The notes under the pieces were generated by a model. That model made no database searches. It was not told the origin of the DNA and saw nothing but the letters and a program-made list of their open reading frames with translations. From contig CALZFC010000033.1 in the NCBI GenBank assembly GCA_945643635.1, positions 3,004,001 through 3,068,000 of the forward strand: a stretch of DNA of 64,000 bases. Reading direction: 5' to 3'. Shown here piece after piece: positions 40,985 to 55,249 of the stretch; positions within the stretch are counted from its first letter, which is position 1; the number at the start of each line of letters is the position of its first letter. Made by a program: the position numbers and the translations under genes. Source of the stretch: Allodiplogaster sudhausi. Its lineage: Eukaryota > Nematoda > Chromadorea > Rhabditida > Diplogasteridae.

Positions 40985-43900
40985 GGAAAAGATTTCCACT
41001 AACTTCATATGCTCTGGATGCCAAGCGACGGCCATGGGGAGTCAAATGAGCCCTAGTCTGTAAAAATATCTTTGTTTTAAAAGAAAATACAGTATATGAC
41101 TTTGAACCTCAAAGAGCGAGAGATGCTCGTCCCCATCGTATGCCATGAACTGACCTTCGCTGTCTTCCAGCCATGGGCTGACGTCGTAAAATAGACATGA
41201 CTATAACAAACAAGAGGGATACGGTAGGAGGCTGATTTGTATGATCACAAAAGAAGTAAAACCCTGCAATTGCGTGTCATTTTCTGAGTGCGCGGCCGAG
41301 CCAGATTGGCCTCATCATGCACGACAATCCGGTCCTGACATCAAAACAATGATTTGCCGAATATCTAGCCTTGAAACTTAGCTGTTAATTAACAAGACTC
41401 CTATGATCTCTTACATTAATAGTTCGAGAGTTGTATCCTGCAAAGATCATCTTGGAGAGGCGGCGCATGCGGTTTCCGTCGATGGAAGGCAGGACGTCAA
41501 GCACCAATACCAATGAAGACCTGGCAAGGTTTGAATGGAGAAAAGATCGATTTTCCTGAGAGGATTTACGGTATCCTAGCGGTTCTCGGTTGAGTTTAAA
41601 TCAAGGATTAAAAAGTGATTATTCAAATAGAACGTGTTCTTATCGTTGTACGATTCCCTGCAAGGGCCAAAGAGGAACACGAAAACCTGCATTCAACCTG
41701 ACCTCTTCTCGAATTCCTGTAGATTCCGCATCATTTCAACGTAGAGAAGATCCTCCGTGCTCGGCTCGATTGGCGTGTTCTTCGCCTCGTAATATCTTTC
41801 AATTATGCCAATCAAAAGTTGAAAAAATAATGCAAACAAAATTCAAAGTGAAATGACCTCTGCACAACGAAAGTGACGTCTGGCTGAAGTTCATCGAGCA
41901 CTCCTCTGAAGTTGAGGAGTAACGGGCAGCTTTGCTTATTCGTGTGCAGCAATGGCTCGCATGCTGGCATTGGGAATGAAATGAAGACAATTTGATGAGT
42001 CTTCTTGTAAAAGCAGGCCACGCTGACAATGCACAGAAAAGACGGAGAAGTTGTGGAAGAACGGGAGAAAGTGCTGCCAGATGAGGGGCGCGTGGTCAGG
42101 CGCGTAGCTGTTGCCAATGATGGCGAAGTTCAGCCGGCCATCCCCAGTCTGCACAAGCAATTCGTACACTATTCTCTATCGATTTATGGTGCGCATTTCG
42201 GCTCATAACTATTTGCAATCATGTAAATGAATAATAGTTCTCACGGGCATCTGGCAAAAGCCAAATGGCTGAGTCGGGCCAAGCATGACCGAATTGCCAG
42301 GCAGTCCTTGCTGGCTATCGTAGCTGCAGTTGGTTGGTGTCAGATTGGCGACTTCGTTCTCGAACACTCGCTCGTTCTCCAGAATTGAGCTCACTCAAAA
42401 CAAGTTTTGGACTCTTTGTCCAAATTTAAAGATTCTTTAAAACTTAATTGCGAGATTAAGAGATCAGATAAGTTCGTCTCCCGTATCTAATCGCCCATTG
42501 AAGAAAAAGAATGTGTTTGTATAGACATGCATACAACTCACTTTGATCGTCAGTAATACTGTAGATGCCTTTGTTGAATTGCGGTGCAACGAAGAGAGCA
42601 GCTAGACATGAACCCAGGAGAAACATGCAGGTCAGACCTGTATTCCCTTGCTTTTCTAAAGACACCAATAAACTATGATTCTGCTCCCGAAGTAAGAATG
42701 AAAGATGTACAAATCTCCTTCGTTGTCCAAGTTCGATACCGCTTCTCAAATGCGTAATACACGAATGAGGATACGAGTATCGAGAAGAGAAGTGGAAGAA
42801 CGGGGCCTCATGATTTTGAGAAAAAGTTACTTAAACGACAGAAACAGAGGATACAATACAAACCGATGGCATCTCGCATCATCAGAATTGCAGAAAAAGG
42901 CCAGTGGAAGAGGTAAAGAGAATATGAGATGTCTCCGAGAAGACCAGCCGACTCGAGACGGAGCCAGGTGCATGCCTTAACAAAAAGTTAAAGATGACTG
43001 CTAGGAGTAGTTTCACTGCTTCAGTCACAAACCACACTGCTGCCGCCGAATTCAAGAAGGACAGCAGATGTAGCAGTGACGACAAGCCGAGCTGATGTTG
43101 CTTGCCATGTTAGATTGGGCATGAAGAGAACGACAAGCAGAGCCAACGAGCAAAGCAGACAAGTCACCTTCATTCGAGTAGAAGGGTTGCAAATCATTAT
43201 TTTAGATGTTCATTTTTGAACGAAAGATTGTAAAAGAAGAGAAACGTTATTGAAAAAAAAAATAAAGAGCACCTCTTTTAGTAGTGAACGCGTAAAAGTT
43301 GCAGCGCTTTCCTCTTCATCATGTCTTTCCTGGCCAAATATGTATTTTTTTATTATCAAAGAATTTTCGTCAACAAAACCGATTGACATAACAAATAATG
43401 AGCTTCAAAGTAGACCATACCAAAGGATAAGCTGGCGGAATAATTTCGCCTGAGCTGGTGAAGAATGAAGTCGCCAGAAATTGCCAAAGTCGTGCGAAAG
43501 GCGAATTGAAGGCTTCGATGGGGGATGGCGCAAAGAGATCGAAGATACAAAAGGACAACAGAGCAACTGCAACTCTCGGGCTGTCAATCACGTCATCCTC
43601 CGGGATTCTTTGCTGGATTCAATGCAATATTTGCGTAAAAATAGTCAGATCGAGCATGCCAATTGGAAGAAAGAGCCGTTGGAGACGGAAGAAGAGCGGA
43701 TGGCGAGCTAGAAAGAGAAGAGGAACGAAGGCGTAGAATTGCATTTCAACAGAGAGTGACCATGTGTGCGTGAAGAACTTGTCATTCTGCAAACAAGGAA
43801 TGCAGCACGTAAAATGAACAACATCACTGATAGTTTCTATCTTGACCTCTGCTGAATGAAAATAGTCACTTTTGCGGCGAATGGCATCGATATTTGTTAT

Positions 43901-44369
43901 GAACATCAGTGCATTTATTGTGTCGTTCTAAATAAAGGTTCTGTCATGATAATATACATGTGTATATAAATCATGCAAGAGAATTCGTTTAGTATGATGC
44001 CATGACTACCTGAGAAGAAGCAATCTCAAAGGGCGTGGAGCAAGCAGTGAAAGTGAGCACTGCGACCAGGCAGAAGAAGAGGTAGAGTGGAAGGAGGCGT
44101 CGGATGCGGCGTCCGTAGAATTCAAGGATTGTGTTGTACGAGAGGCCATTCGAGCTAATCTTCTTCGAGAAGATCGAGAGGATTAAGTAGCCAGACACTA
44201 CGAAGAAGCTGGAAACAACACGATTTTATTGTGTTAGAAGGAATTATCATAAATATAACATGTCGACTCCGAGAAATCCGTTGGGCACTTGGCTCGGAAA
44301 GAAGTGAAAGAGCAGAACGGCCGAGATCGCCAAGGCGCGCATGCCTTGGATGTCCAGTCGCTGTTGCAT
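40985..44369 (-). CDS. Acyltransferase-3 with SGNH domain (OAC/NRF-6-type membrane protein)
   Basis: Start ATG 44369: MQQRLDIQGMRALAISAVLL, the first helix of the acyltransferase-3 family. Exons 1-3 (44369-44260, 44208-44010, 43927-43847) are in phase, with FFVVSGYLI and RRIRRLLPLYLF. Next come THTWSLSVEMQFYAF (about 43770), FNSPFARLWQFL (about 43485), the signature GDISYSLYLFHWPFF (about 42935) and AFEKRYRTWTT (about 42740). A periplasmic-type SGNH domain follows: FAIIGNSYAPDH (about 42140), VLDVLPSIDGNRMRRLSK (about 41500), a lumenal stretch (VVHDEANL) and a C-terminal catalytic D..H pair (YDGDEHLSL, about 41115), then AHLTPHGRRLASRAYE. Some middle exon joins, notably near 43620, were not resolved. 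The family moves acyl groups onto extracellular or lumenal substrates; the substrate here is unknown. Confidence 0.8.
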
Positions 44370-44379
44370 CTCTCAAACG

Positions 44380-45586
44380 GAGATTCCACTCACACAAACA
44401 TATCCATTGGCCGTACAAGCTTTTCCTAATTCAAACATTCATCTCAATACATAAATTGTTTTATTGATACAAGACACCAAGAGATGTGCTAGAACTTGAA
44501 CTAGGACTATGCAAAGAAAGGCTCGTACATGAATCTTCTCTCCTCCCCCTGGCGAGCTGAAGAAGGAGGCCACAAACAAATCGGAAGGTCATGGACTCCG
44601 TCGGAACAGCTGCAGAGCTTATCTGTCGATCTCGCAGATTCACATCGTATTCCCAATATAGGCCACATTAGTAATCGGGCATGTTCAATGACTCGTGCAG
44701 TGCTCTGCTAACTTCCGAAGCGAATAGACTATGGATATGGTTTCTTGGCTGAAAATTAGTTTCCACCACCTCGCTTCATTCTGGAGGATTCAATTCTTCT
44801 TGATAGCAATTTCTGGCAAAATCGTATTTATCGAACACGAATTGTTCTCGGATACCCGCATTCAGCTTCGTTACTGGCAACACGAGGAAATAATTGATGC
44901 AAAAAATCAGAAATTATAAAATAAACAGTTCACTTGGCCAATATTACAATTTACAATCAATAAAAGAGCAAGAAAAAAATTGATATGAAGAAAAGACACC
45001 GTTAGTCTATTTATAGTGAACGCAGTAGCGACACCCGAAAGAAGTTGAGGTCAGAGAAAGGGCATTCATGCTTAGGACAATGCATACATTCTTACATTCA
45101 TAGATACATAGAGAATCAAAAATAATAAAGCCTTTCGAACAATCGCAGCAAATATAAATGCATTAAAATTTAATTTTCTCTAGAACAAATTTCTTTATTA
45201 CATGGCAGAACAGGCAGAAAGAAAGAGCGGCATAGAGTAAAAAGGTGAAGAGAACTTGAAAACTGATGAGCGTATGAGCGAGTTTCTTGATAACACCTGA
45301 GAACCGGATCGATTTTAGCAAGTATCTACAGAATGATTTGGATGGAATGGGTGAGAATTGTTTTGTTTGCCCGTTCGTGCAATGCATATTGTACCCTCTT
45401 GCAAAGAGAGATTACGGTGGAATCGAATCGTTGCACGCTGTCTTGATCTACTGTATCCCTCCAGTCAGGAAAGAAACAGAATGTCATCTCGTTCAGAAGA
45501 AAATGATACAAAATGTCTGCTTTCTTGGAAAGGAGTTCTGCTTGAAATGGTAGAGCTGCCCGACAATCAATGGAAACCCTGCTCAT
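44380..45586. other. Intergenic DNA between acyltransferase and astacin genes
   Basis: No gene is supported. A minus-strand stretch near 44890-44775 (KLNAGIREQFVFDKYDFARN) has protein-like composition between plausible splice sites and might be a leader exon of the acyltransferase, but I could not join it in frame. Frames at 45163-45590 have no recognisable content. Confidence 0.4.
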
Positions 45587-48508
45587 CTATCGTTGCCGCT
45601 TGAAGCGAAGAGAGAAGCGTGCGGTCCTTCCATTCGGATGGTAGAGAACGAAGATCTGATTGTTCTCGGACACTGTATCCTCCTTTGGCCGATAGCAACA
45701 ACTAAAAAAGACTATTATTCCAAAGTTCCTGTAACTCATGAGTGAAATATGACTTTAGAGTCATGCGGAAAATGTAAGAGGAAAGTTATAATAAAGGAGA
45801 AAAGTAAAGGCCTTCTGAATCCGGTGAGCCGAATGTCGAGCTTATGCTTGATCTCGACGTAAGACTGGCAGCCGTAGGAGCACGGAAACTCGCCGTCGCT
45901 CAGGCGGAAGCGGACACGCATTCCCTCCGGCACCTGTGGGCTTCTTCTTTCTTTTCCACTCGCAACGATTAAGTGCACGAATATTATTAGTGACTAAATA
46001 AGAATTGTGTAGCGTTGTGATTTTCGTGATCTGACCGATATTCTCCAGTAGCAGACGACGTTCTTGCCAGCCGGACTCGCGAGAGTCTGCCACGTGTCCG
46101 TCGCATGCAACTCGCCGCCGCACGCTGAAACATCGGGATCTTTAGAATTATTCGACCTTATTTATACTTTATAAATATAGTTGATTTAGAATTATTACTT
46201 ATTATGCTCATACATGCATGAAGACTGCATGTGAAAGAGAGAGTAGGGTGAATTATGTACATATGTACACATGTACATACCTAAATGTGGGCAAAAGGAT
46301 AGTGAAAACGACAAAGCCAGAAATTGAATGAATGCAGTGCTAGAGAAGGAGACAAGCATCGGACACGTCGGCTGAAGAATGCTGCAGTCGGCGCCCCCGA
46401 GACCCTCCGGGCAGCGGCAGACCGCGCAGTTGTTCGGGTCAGGGTAGCCACCCCCCAGGCAGGACAGCGAGTTACGGCCATAACAGGCATCTGCAGAGAG
46501 AGAGAGAGGGAATGAGAGAGAGGGAGAGAGAGAGGGAGAGAAAGAGAAGGAAAAATGTAAAGATATGAGTGAAATAGAGAAAGGAGAGAAAGAAATAGAG
46601 GATAAAGAGATGCGGTCAGACAGTGAAAGAGAGAAACTTGGACGATATGAATTTCTATGATCGACATTAACAAGCAATAATCTAAAGAAAGAAATAGATA
46701 TTTGATATCTAAAAGGAGCTCGAGAGAATCGTACTGGGGCAGTAGATGTCGTTGATGACCTTGGCATCCAGGAATGCCATCTTCTCCGTGCCCATGGTAG
46801 TCACGTACTTCAACTCCTTCGGCACGATTGTAAAGTCGGACACCTGGAAAAGACAAAAGACCCTCTAATATTATAGGAATGCTTTTTGAAAAGAAGTGGT
46901 AAGAGACAGAACGAATAATGGAAGAGAAGAATAAGATGATAATGAGAGAGACGTAAAAGCGAGAAATGTTAAGTGTAAATGTGTAAAATGGAAGAGAAAA
47001 GTGTAATCCCGTATGCTCGCTAATGGCCGACCTTTACTGCGTGCGCCACTGCGTGGTAGTGCATCAACGAGCCGTAGTCATACGGTACTCTTCGCGGCGA
47101 AACCTGTTTCCAAACCAAATGGCGTCATTTTAGTCAGTCTAAGAGACAACTGGAACAATCGGATTAGGATAACGCTACTTTTCCTCCGTAATGGCATTAC
47201 GGAAATAGCAGAAATAGCTGCAGGGCAATTTTACTAATTACTCGTGGGAGTAGAATTTAACATATTCCTACATTGTCGTGTAAATATTCTAAAAGAACTA
47301 TTTCCATTATGCTTACAAATATATGAATTAAAAATGAGATTTTTGCGACTTGTCTGATGCCGAATGCCTGAAGCATCGATCGGAAAGGCATGAAGGAAGC
47401 GGTCGCCTCGTCTTGCACGTTCTTCCAGTTAATGCTACAAAACAAAGCACAACTAATTAAGTCGTTTGTAAAAAATAATTAAAGCTTCACAGTAATTTTA
47501 ATCGAAAGTAGTTTTTTCCTAGTGGGATTCTAAACAAAAGCAACTTGTCCAACCTGATGAACTTCTCCCTATCGGGTCTCTGGTGCGTGTGCCAGAAGCC
47601 GAGAGCATGGCCGGTCTCGTGAGCAACGACGTATTCCTAATAAGGCTACGCTTTTCATTGAACCTCACAAATTGTAGCCTATTGTGGTGCTACCGTACCT
47701 CTGCGCACTCGCTTCCAATGATGATGTCCTGGTGCCCGCCATTCCTTCCGATGTACTCAGTGAAGCACGAGTCGCCCTTCTCCAGCACGTAGCGAATCGC
47801 GTCCCGGGACTAGAAAGAGAAAAGCGAAGACTTCCTCTGCCTGTCTAATTCTCTCTTCTCTCGTCACCCTCCCAAAGCGTTCATGGCATAGTGGCAGCAA
47901 TAAAACAAATTTGAAGCTAGAAATGATAACTTATTGCATTATTAAATCGAATTAAGCAAATATTTCAAGCAGAAAGACTCTTTCGATGGAATGCCAACCG
48001 ACTTCTTGAATCCCATCTGCCGAATTTGACTGAAAGAGGGAACAGAAAGAAAGGAAGGAAGACAAATCGGGATTGATGTCTAATCGAAGGAATAATTGTA
48101 AATAAGTAAGTGAGAAGAAAGAAAGCAACGAACTTGCATGTTCTCTCGAAACCGCAGACATGTCGATTCCTCCCACATGTGGATACCACGGCGGATCAGA
48201 TTTTGGAAGTTATCTGCAATCATTATTTCCACCACAAACGAAAGACACTTGCTTTCTGATTGCAATGCTTTTTGTGAGATCTTGTTAACTACGGCGACCT
48301 ATGCAGGAACCTCCATTTTACTCTCTTTGCAACCCATGAAAAATTAGTCTTATGAATTGTTTTCCATCCTTGCTTGTTCTGTTAATAGTGGAAAAATAGC
48401 CTTCTCACCATCAGGTTGAGAAGTGACAGCGAGACAGATCGAGAGAAACAGAGAGCGCGAGAGAGAATGGAGAGAGAGAAGAAGACAGAGAGACAGAGAG
48501 AGAGCGCG

Positions 48509-48545
<37 letters not shown>

Positions 48546-49508
48546 AAGGGAAAGGAACACGAGAAGATACAACCAATCCTATAGTCTCAATCTTAGCAGC
48601 TCATTCGTGAGTGACATTATTCTTCAAACCGACCAACTTCCTCTCATTCTCTCTCTCTCTCACTCACACACACAACTTTTTCAAAGTCACCATGTTAATT
48701 GTCGTAAGGGAGATGCTAAAGAAAAGTTTTACGACGTCAACTCGGTAGGATGACTGAAGAAAGTTGTTGGTGACTAAATGACAGAAGAGCCATGCAAATG
48801 TTGGAGGAGGAGGACAAGAAGAAGAGCTTTTAAGCATTACTTCTGGTTCTAAACAGTAGACTCATTGTCAGTCGAATAAGTGAACGGAACGATTTACTTT
48901 AATAATTATCTACATACGTATCATGTGTGTCAATAACACAAACCTTTCGAACATCTTTAAATCCTCTGTTTTGAACTACCGTTCCAGCCCCCGTCTCTCT
49001 TTTTCTTTCTCTCTCTCTATTTTCCCTGTCCCTTTCCCTCTCACATTCCCTCGCAATTGCTATCTTCCACCGCCATTGAGCGCTTCGTTAGCCCTCGGGG
49101 GTGGTTGCCTCGCGCAAGCTAACTCGTTTGAAAAGCATAGAGGAGGCGGCATTGTATTGTAGACTTCAAAGAAGGAGAACGCATACAATCGGAGGAGTGG
49201 AAGAGAAATGGAGAGGGAGAGATGGAGAGGGGGAGAGTGAGAGAGAGAAAAATAGATAGATGGAGAGGGGAGAGAGAGAGAAAAATAGAGAGAGATGGAG
49301 AAGACAGCTACCAAGTAAGAAATGATCCCGGTGATGGTTCATTCAAGGTGCTTGCCATATTCGCTCAGCAGAGGGATCAACAGGGATGAGGAAGTCTGAG
49401 GGAAGATGAGGTTACATAGACCTTCACGCTTTTCAACCCACACAAAGGCAGTGACAATTGGCGGATTGAGGTGAGTGAGTCTGAGAGAAAGAAGGAGAGT
49501 GGCAGACA

Positions 49509-49556
<48 letters not shown>

Positions 49557-50088
49557 AGAGTTACACACTCTAGAGATAGCAATTAAATCGTACGGCCAAG
49601 ATAATTTGAGAGTCTGATAATTCAAGAAGTATCTAGCATATGTATATATATCCGTATTAGAAATAGAGCTATAAAGTTTAAAATTTCTTATCCAAAATGC
49701 AGCATTAGATTGCATTGACCGCGATTGAGTGCTTCCTTAGCCTTCGGTGATGTGAAATGCCAACAAGAATAGAGTTTCCATCACAGAAATAGAGAGGAGA
49801 GTGAGTCAACGTGCCTTAGACAAGGAAGCGCTCTTCATTTCCGATCTAATAGGAAGCTGGGAATCAAATTCCTAAGTATTCCCTTTTTTGCTCTCTAAAC
49901 TACGTTTTCTGTATCTTTCACTCTTATCTTTTCGCATGTCCTTTCGCTATTATTTTCTTCCACAAGAGCATCAAAGTGTGTCAAAGGTTACATGAGAGCG
50001 AGGAATGAAAGTGAGCGACAACCGCACGCGACAAAGCAGAGTGAGAGAAGTGAGTAGACAGTTATCTCCTTTTCTCTGCAGCGCATCT

Positions 50089-50129
<41 letters not shown>

Positions 50130-51157
50130 TTTTAATACAAACAATTTTTCCGAATGGTCTTTGTAATGCTATCGCGCATTGTTGAACAATGAGCGTTTCA
50201 AAAAAGTTTTCAAAATGTTGGGGGAAAGGGTTGAGCGCCAGACAACAAACCAAAAGAAAGAATTCGAGAATTATATTATAATTATACGATAAATCACTTT
50301 TCGAACAGCGACGGAAAGAAATGAAGACAAATGTGTATTTGTTTAAATGAAAAGAACTGACAGTCTCCTCCCCATATTTGATACGGAATCTCATAGCTGC
50401 TCCATTCGTAGATCGGCCCGGCGATCACCTTAACTTGCAAACAATTACACCTAATTCATCAAACAATGACATGTTGTAAATCCAATTCAACATTATATAT
50501 TTTTTCTTTTTATCTGTTTTTTGTGTTGATTTTTGATCAGTTTGATCGGTAGTCCACTGCTTGATTCCTACTCTCTGCGCCCTCTCCAGATGTTCCCCTC
50601 CTTCGAATGTACTTCTCCAACTTCTTCTCCCTCACTTCTACAATCCCTTCCTGACTTTTGGTGGAAGAAAGAAACGCTCTTCTCTTCTTCTCTGGGAAGC
50701 CAAGTTTTGGCGGCCAATTCAGACTTTCTTTCTCTGCGTCTCCGCTTTACTTGCGAACTCTCCCAGCAGTCACTGTGACCACGCGAGTTAAACCAGCCCA
50801 GGAGTTCCTCTCTGCCATTGCAGCAGTATAAAGGGAGAGTGGCAGTGAAAGAGAGAGGGAAAGTGAGAGAGAATTGGAGAGACAGAACATCTACATAACA
50901 GAACTACTTTTGCCGCGGGGCTCTGCCAGAGTCTGTGGCCGCTGTTGGACATTCCCACACTATTCTGACGATCTCTTACTCTCTGCTTCTCTCACATTCT
51001 CAAGCTCCCTATTCTTTATCATAATTTACAGTACTCTCTCATCTCTCTCTAACTTCTTTTTGCCCTCTCTGTCTTTGATCTTCCCATTTCCTCAATTGCC
51101 TCAAACTTTTCATCATTGGCAGTTTTTTCCCAATCTTTCTCTCTTCCTATCGTTCTT

Positions 51158-51201
<44 letters not shown>

Positions 51202-51490
51202 GAAGCTAAACTTCCCATACAAGCCAGCTGACTGGAAAATCTTGAAAAGAAGAGGGCGAGGGGTGCGAAAAGCAAATTGTGATGATTGATGAGAGCAGAA
51301 AAAGTCGGGATCGAATTGGCAGCAGAAGAGATAAGGGCCAGCTGATTGCATGGCAGACACGCATTATCATTGATGCCAGCAGATCGTAGCTAACTGGAAA
51401 AGAGAATCAGAGAGAAAAAGGAGAGAATTAGATAGGGAAAGAGAGAAAACAAGTAAGGCAGAGAAAAAGAGGTTAAGAGAGGGAGATAGA

Positions 51491-51525
<35 letters not shown>

Positions 51526-52089
51526 AAGAGAGAGGGAGAGGGAGAGTATGTGTGCGTCTTCAGGAAGTGAAAGAAACAAAGGGAACAGGAAAAGAAGGAA
51601 TGAAAGTGGATTTCCTGGCCGTCAAAAGTGAACGCTGGCACGGCTGGCGGATCCGGTGCGTGAGGAAGAGAAAGTGGAAAAGGCAGACACAAGAGACATG
51701 GCAAAGGGGGAAGGCTTGTCTCTATACAAAGATAATAGCTGCTTGGCTACTTTATTATCAGATCCGGTTGGTGGATGAGAGAACGAGGATGGAAAGAGGG
51801 GACGAGATAAGAATGGAGCTGAAGGGACGTGCATATTAATAACATATAAGGTGCGAATTCAAGAATGTGCTTATGGTTCCTTTAAGAAGCCGACCTCTCT
51901 TCGATGCCGCTTAGTCCTGGAGACGCTCTCGACCACGGTGAAGTGCTGCGGGACGCCGTCGCTGCTCATGCTGACGAGGCCGGCCGCCTCGAGGAGTGCG
52001 AGGGTTTCATTGCTGCCAAAGGGCAGTGAGAGGGCGAGAAGAGGCAGCAGACACGCCACGAGCAGCGCCCGCCCTCCTCCGGGTGTCAT
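45587..52089 (-). CDS. Astacin metalloprotease with EGF and CUB domains (NAS-type)
   Basis: Thirteen in-phase exons: 52089-51895, 50428-50362, 48213-48134, about 48030-47980, 47809-47699, 47636-47554, 47434-47350, 47103-47032, 46843-46735, 46490-46365, 46124-46036, 45933-45812 and 45701-45587, total 434 residues. Exon 1 has a signal peptide (LLVACLLPLLALSLPF) and a very short prodomain ending at a basic site RTKRHRR. The mature enzyme starts VIAGPIYEWSSYEIPYQIW. The zinc site is HETGHALGFWHTHQRPDR (HExxHxxGxxH) and the Met-turn SLMHYHAVAH. Then a six-Cys EGF module (ACYGRNSLSC to GADC) and a CUB domain (CGGELHATDTWQTL to LYHPNGRTARFSLRF). The 51-nt fourth exon could be skipped without changing frame. 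Exon 12 seems to end at a GC donor (AAG before gccttt). This is a secreted protease, probably extracellular-matrix or cuticle directed by family. Confidence 0.88.
46490..46600. repeat. (GA)n microsatellite in an astacin intron
   Basis: Imperfect gagagag array immediately next to the acceptor of the EGF exon, contributing a long pyrimidine (CT)n tract on the transcript strand just before the AG. Similar (GA)n/(CT)n arrays fill other introns of the same gene (48420-48550, 49200-49300, 49513-49555, 50095-50130, 51160-51200, 51490-51545). Confidence 0.8.
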
Positions 52090-52099
52090 GCGACTCGGC

Positions 52100-52929
52100 G
52101 GCGGAGACGACGCCGGAAACCCGCTCGGTCTAAGGTGCGAGGAGGAGAGGCGTGACAGCGTCGGCGGCGGAACCGGCCCTGAGAGCGGTAGCCGATCTTT
52201 CACTTCTTGGTTATTGTTCCAGCGATTATTACGAATGGCCAATAATAAGGCAGGATAATAATGAATGATGATTTGAAGATGGACCGATCTGGAGAGAGAG
52301 TGAGAGGTACCAAAGAAACAGGGAAATATGGAATACGGGAAGTGTGAAGTGACATTCACTTGCGCAACAAGGAATAGGAAGCAAGGGATCGAGGGCCGGG
52401 TGGGACAGAGAGGAGGGAGTAAGCAGCCACAGGCAGGGGGTTGCATCAAAGTAATGGAGAGAGTAAGGGAGAGAGAGGAAAGAGAGAAGCAGAGGGAGAG
52501 AGAGGAAAGAGAGAAGCAGAGCTCACGTGAGGACAGCTGAGTATGAAGAGAGGGGCACACCTTCGCTTACTCTCTCTTTTTTCTGTCGCTTCCAATCTCT
52601 CTCACTTACCTGCTACCACTTTGTTTCTCTCATGCAATACTCCCACTCTTTTTCGATCACTCGAACCCTGCGTCTAAATCTTACCCGCTCATAGTATCTT
52701 CTTCCATTCATCGCACTCCTTTGTCTGCATCCTTCATTTCTTCCTTCCTGTGCCTCTCGTCAATGGAATAAGAAGCATCACGGAGATAGAGAGGGAGAGA
52801 AAGAGAGACAGCCAAATAACCTTGTAAGCTTTTCTCTGCCGGAATGAAGGTCACGCCTCGAGGAATAGACAGAAAGTGAGAGAGAGAGGGGGAGAGAGTG
52901 AGAGAGGGGGAGAGAGTGAGAGAGAGAGA

Positions 52930-52978
<49 letters not shown>

Positions 52979-54048
52979 GGGGGGGGGACACGAGAAAGAA
53001 TACTGCCCGAGTATGATGCTCGTTTACAAAAAGAAAAGAAGCTTCACTGCCTGGTCATATGTACCTGATTATCATAACAGGGACTGATAAGAGACGCAGC
53101 AGGTGACCAGAGTAATCAGAGTAACTTTTAACACTGTAAACACTGCCTGGGAGTAATAAAATGCGTGTAATGTAATATAAGCACTGGATGGTAAGAGATA
53201 AATGCCAAATGCTGAAAGGAGTTGTTCAGGGCATGACGAATCGCAGAGGAAATGATGGGTTTCCGTCACTCTTCTCCCTTTTCCTTCTCGAACTTGTCAA
53301 CAAAATTCCTCCCAGACAGAGAAAGCTTCGCATAAGATCATGCGAGTTCTGAGCTGCGTGGTAATTTAGTTTGAGAACATTTAGAGATTGTACACGTTCG
53401 AAGACTATAGTTAGTCGAGCAGAAACAATTACTTATTGCTACCGAGAGAGAGACGGCGATGCAGAGAGGGAGAGATGGAGAGGGAATGAGAGAGAGAGAG
53501 ATAGAGAATTTATACGAAACTGTAAACGAACAAATGTCAAAATGCTATAATAGAATAACGGCATTCTTGCCAAAGACCAGAAACAGCTCAGTTGATGATG
53601 GCAGAGATGAAGGAAGCAGACTGTTTGGAGGGGGATAATTGACAGAATATGTAGAAGGAAGGGGGTGAGACAGCGGAGTGAGAGGGCGGAGAACAACAGA
53701 GAGAGAGAGACTGAGGAAGAGAGGCAGTCGAAACATGCGAATAATGTGAAATGATTTCCAAGCAATCACCCTTCAAAGAGGGATGTCTCTTTCTCTTTCT
53801 CTCTCTTTCATTTTCCCGCTCTCTCGCTCTTTCTCCCTCTGCATCTCTCCGTAGATGCTGCAGTCAGTTGCTCTGATGCTGCACAACAAACAGGAAAGAG
53901 CCCAGGCCAGAGTTGGTAGTTGCGCGAACAGCTCAACACTTGTACACAGCAAGCACATCCAATTCTGCTTGCGTGGCAAGATCATTCGCCCTCTCGGCAT
54001 ACTCCCAATTAAAAGATGACTACGAACGAGGGGTCATGATGTCAGTGA

Positions 54049-54079
<31 letters not shown>

Positions 54080-54644
54080 GAGAGAGAGAGAGAAAAAAAA
54101 AGAGAGAGAGAGAAAAGAGAAAGAGAAAGAGAGAGAGGGAGAGAAAGAGAGATTTTCTTAGTAGCAAAGCAATATGACGACTAAGAGAGAAGCGTTCTTT
54201 CGTCTCTTCTTTTTACAATAATACAATAATCTTGTTGAGCAGAGCATGGCTCGGCCAGCATGATGGGTGATGATCGGGCAAGAAGGAGGAGAAGAAGCAG
54301 AATGAGGTGAATAAGAGACAAAGGGGGAGTGCAAGAGAGAGAGAGGGAGAGTGAAAGAGCACGAGAGAGAGCGAGAGAGTGAGAGAGAGAGAAGGGGAGA
54401 TGCAGCGCGCGTGAAGTGAATGCCCGGTGGCGATGCCATCGGCGGTGTGTTCCATTTCGGCTGCCTTCCACTCGCTTGGCCTCGCCGACCCTTTCCCTCC
54501 CCTCCCCCCTCCCCTCCTCCTCTGCTTCTCCTTCTTCTCTTCCTTCTCTTCCTTTCACTTTCTCTCTTCCAAACGGCAGCGACCGCCAAAGAAAGTGAAA
54601 ACTGGAACATGTAGCATGGGGATGCGGCATAAAAAAAAGTTGAC

Positions 54645-54688
<44 letters not shown>

Positions 54689-55218
54689 GTGAGAGAAAGG
54701 GGAGATTAGAAGAAATGCCCACATAAAGGTTGCAAGAGGTACAAAGAGATACGCATACGCATAGAAGGCAGAGATATGGATACCGATAGTGAGAAAGAGG
54801 GAGACTGAGAAATGAAGTGAGAGAGGGAGGCAGGAATAAGGAGGGTACAAGAGTGAAAGGTGTTGGATGAGTGGCTGCTTCTCCCTTGCTCTACGCCATC
54901 TTCACTCTCATCAACCCAGTCACCTCACTCCTCGCCGGGGTCGACCGGGATGCAGCTCCCTCGGGGGTGTGCTGCAGATTGCTGGGAGAGAGGGAAAGAT
55001 AGATAGACAGAGCTAGAGAGAGAGAGAGAGAGGAGGCATGGTTGAAAATGGCGAACGAGACGGAGACTGGGAGAGAATCAAAGAAAGACCCGAATGAAGC
55101 GTGGAGGTGAAAGGGCAAGTACACCACGGATCCTCCTCGTCTGACCTTTGCAGAAGCGTCGCATACCAAAGAACAAGAGGAGGGATATGCGAGTGAATGA
55201 GAAACAGCGAAAGAGGGA

Positions 55219-55249
<31 letters not shown>

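Noticed and set aside
44529..44919. Two plus-strand frames between the acyltransferase and the astacin
   Set aside because: No homology, poor composition, and no splice or start context.
54158..54850. 230-codon minus-strand frame over 54 kb
   Set aside because: Low-complexity (CT)n translation; no recognisable domain or supporting exon structure.
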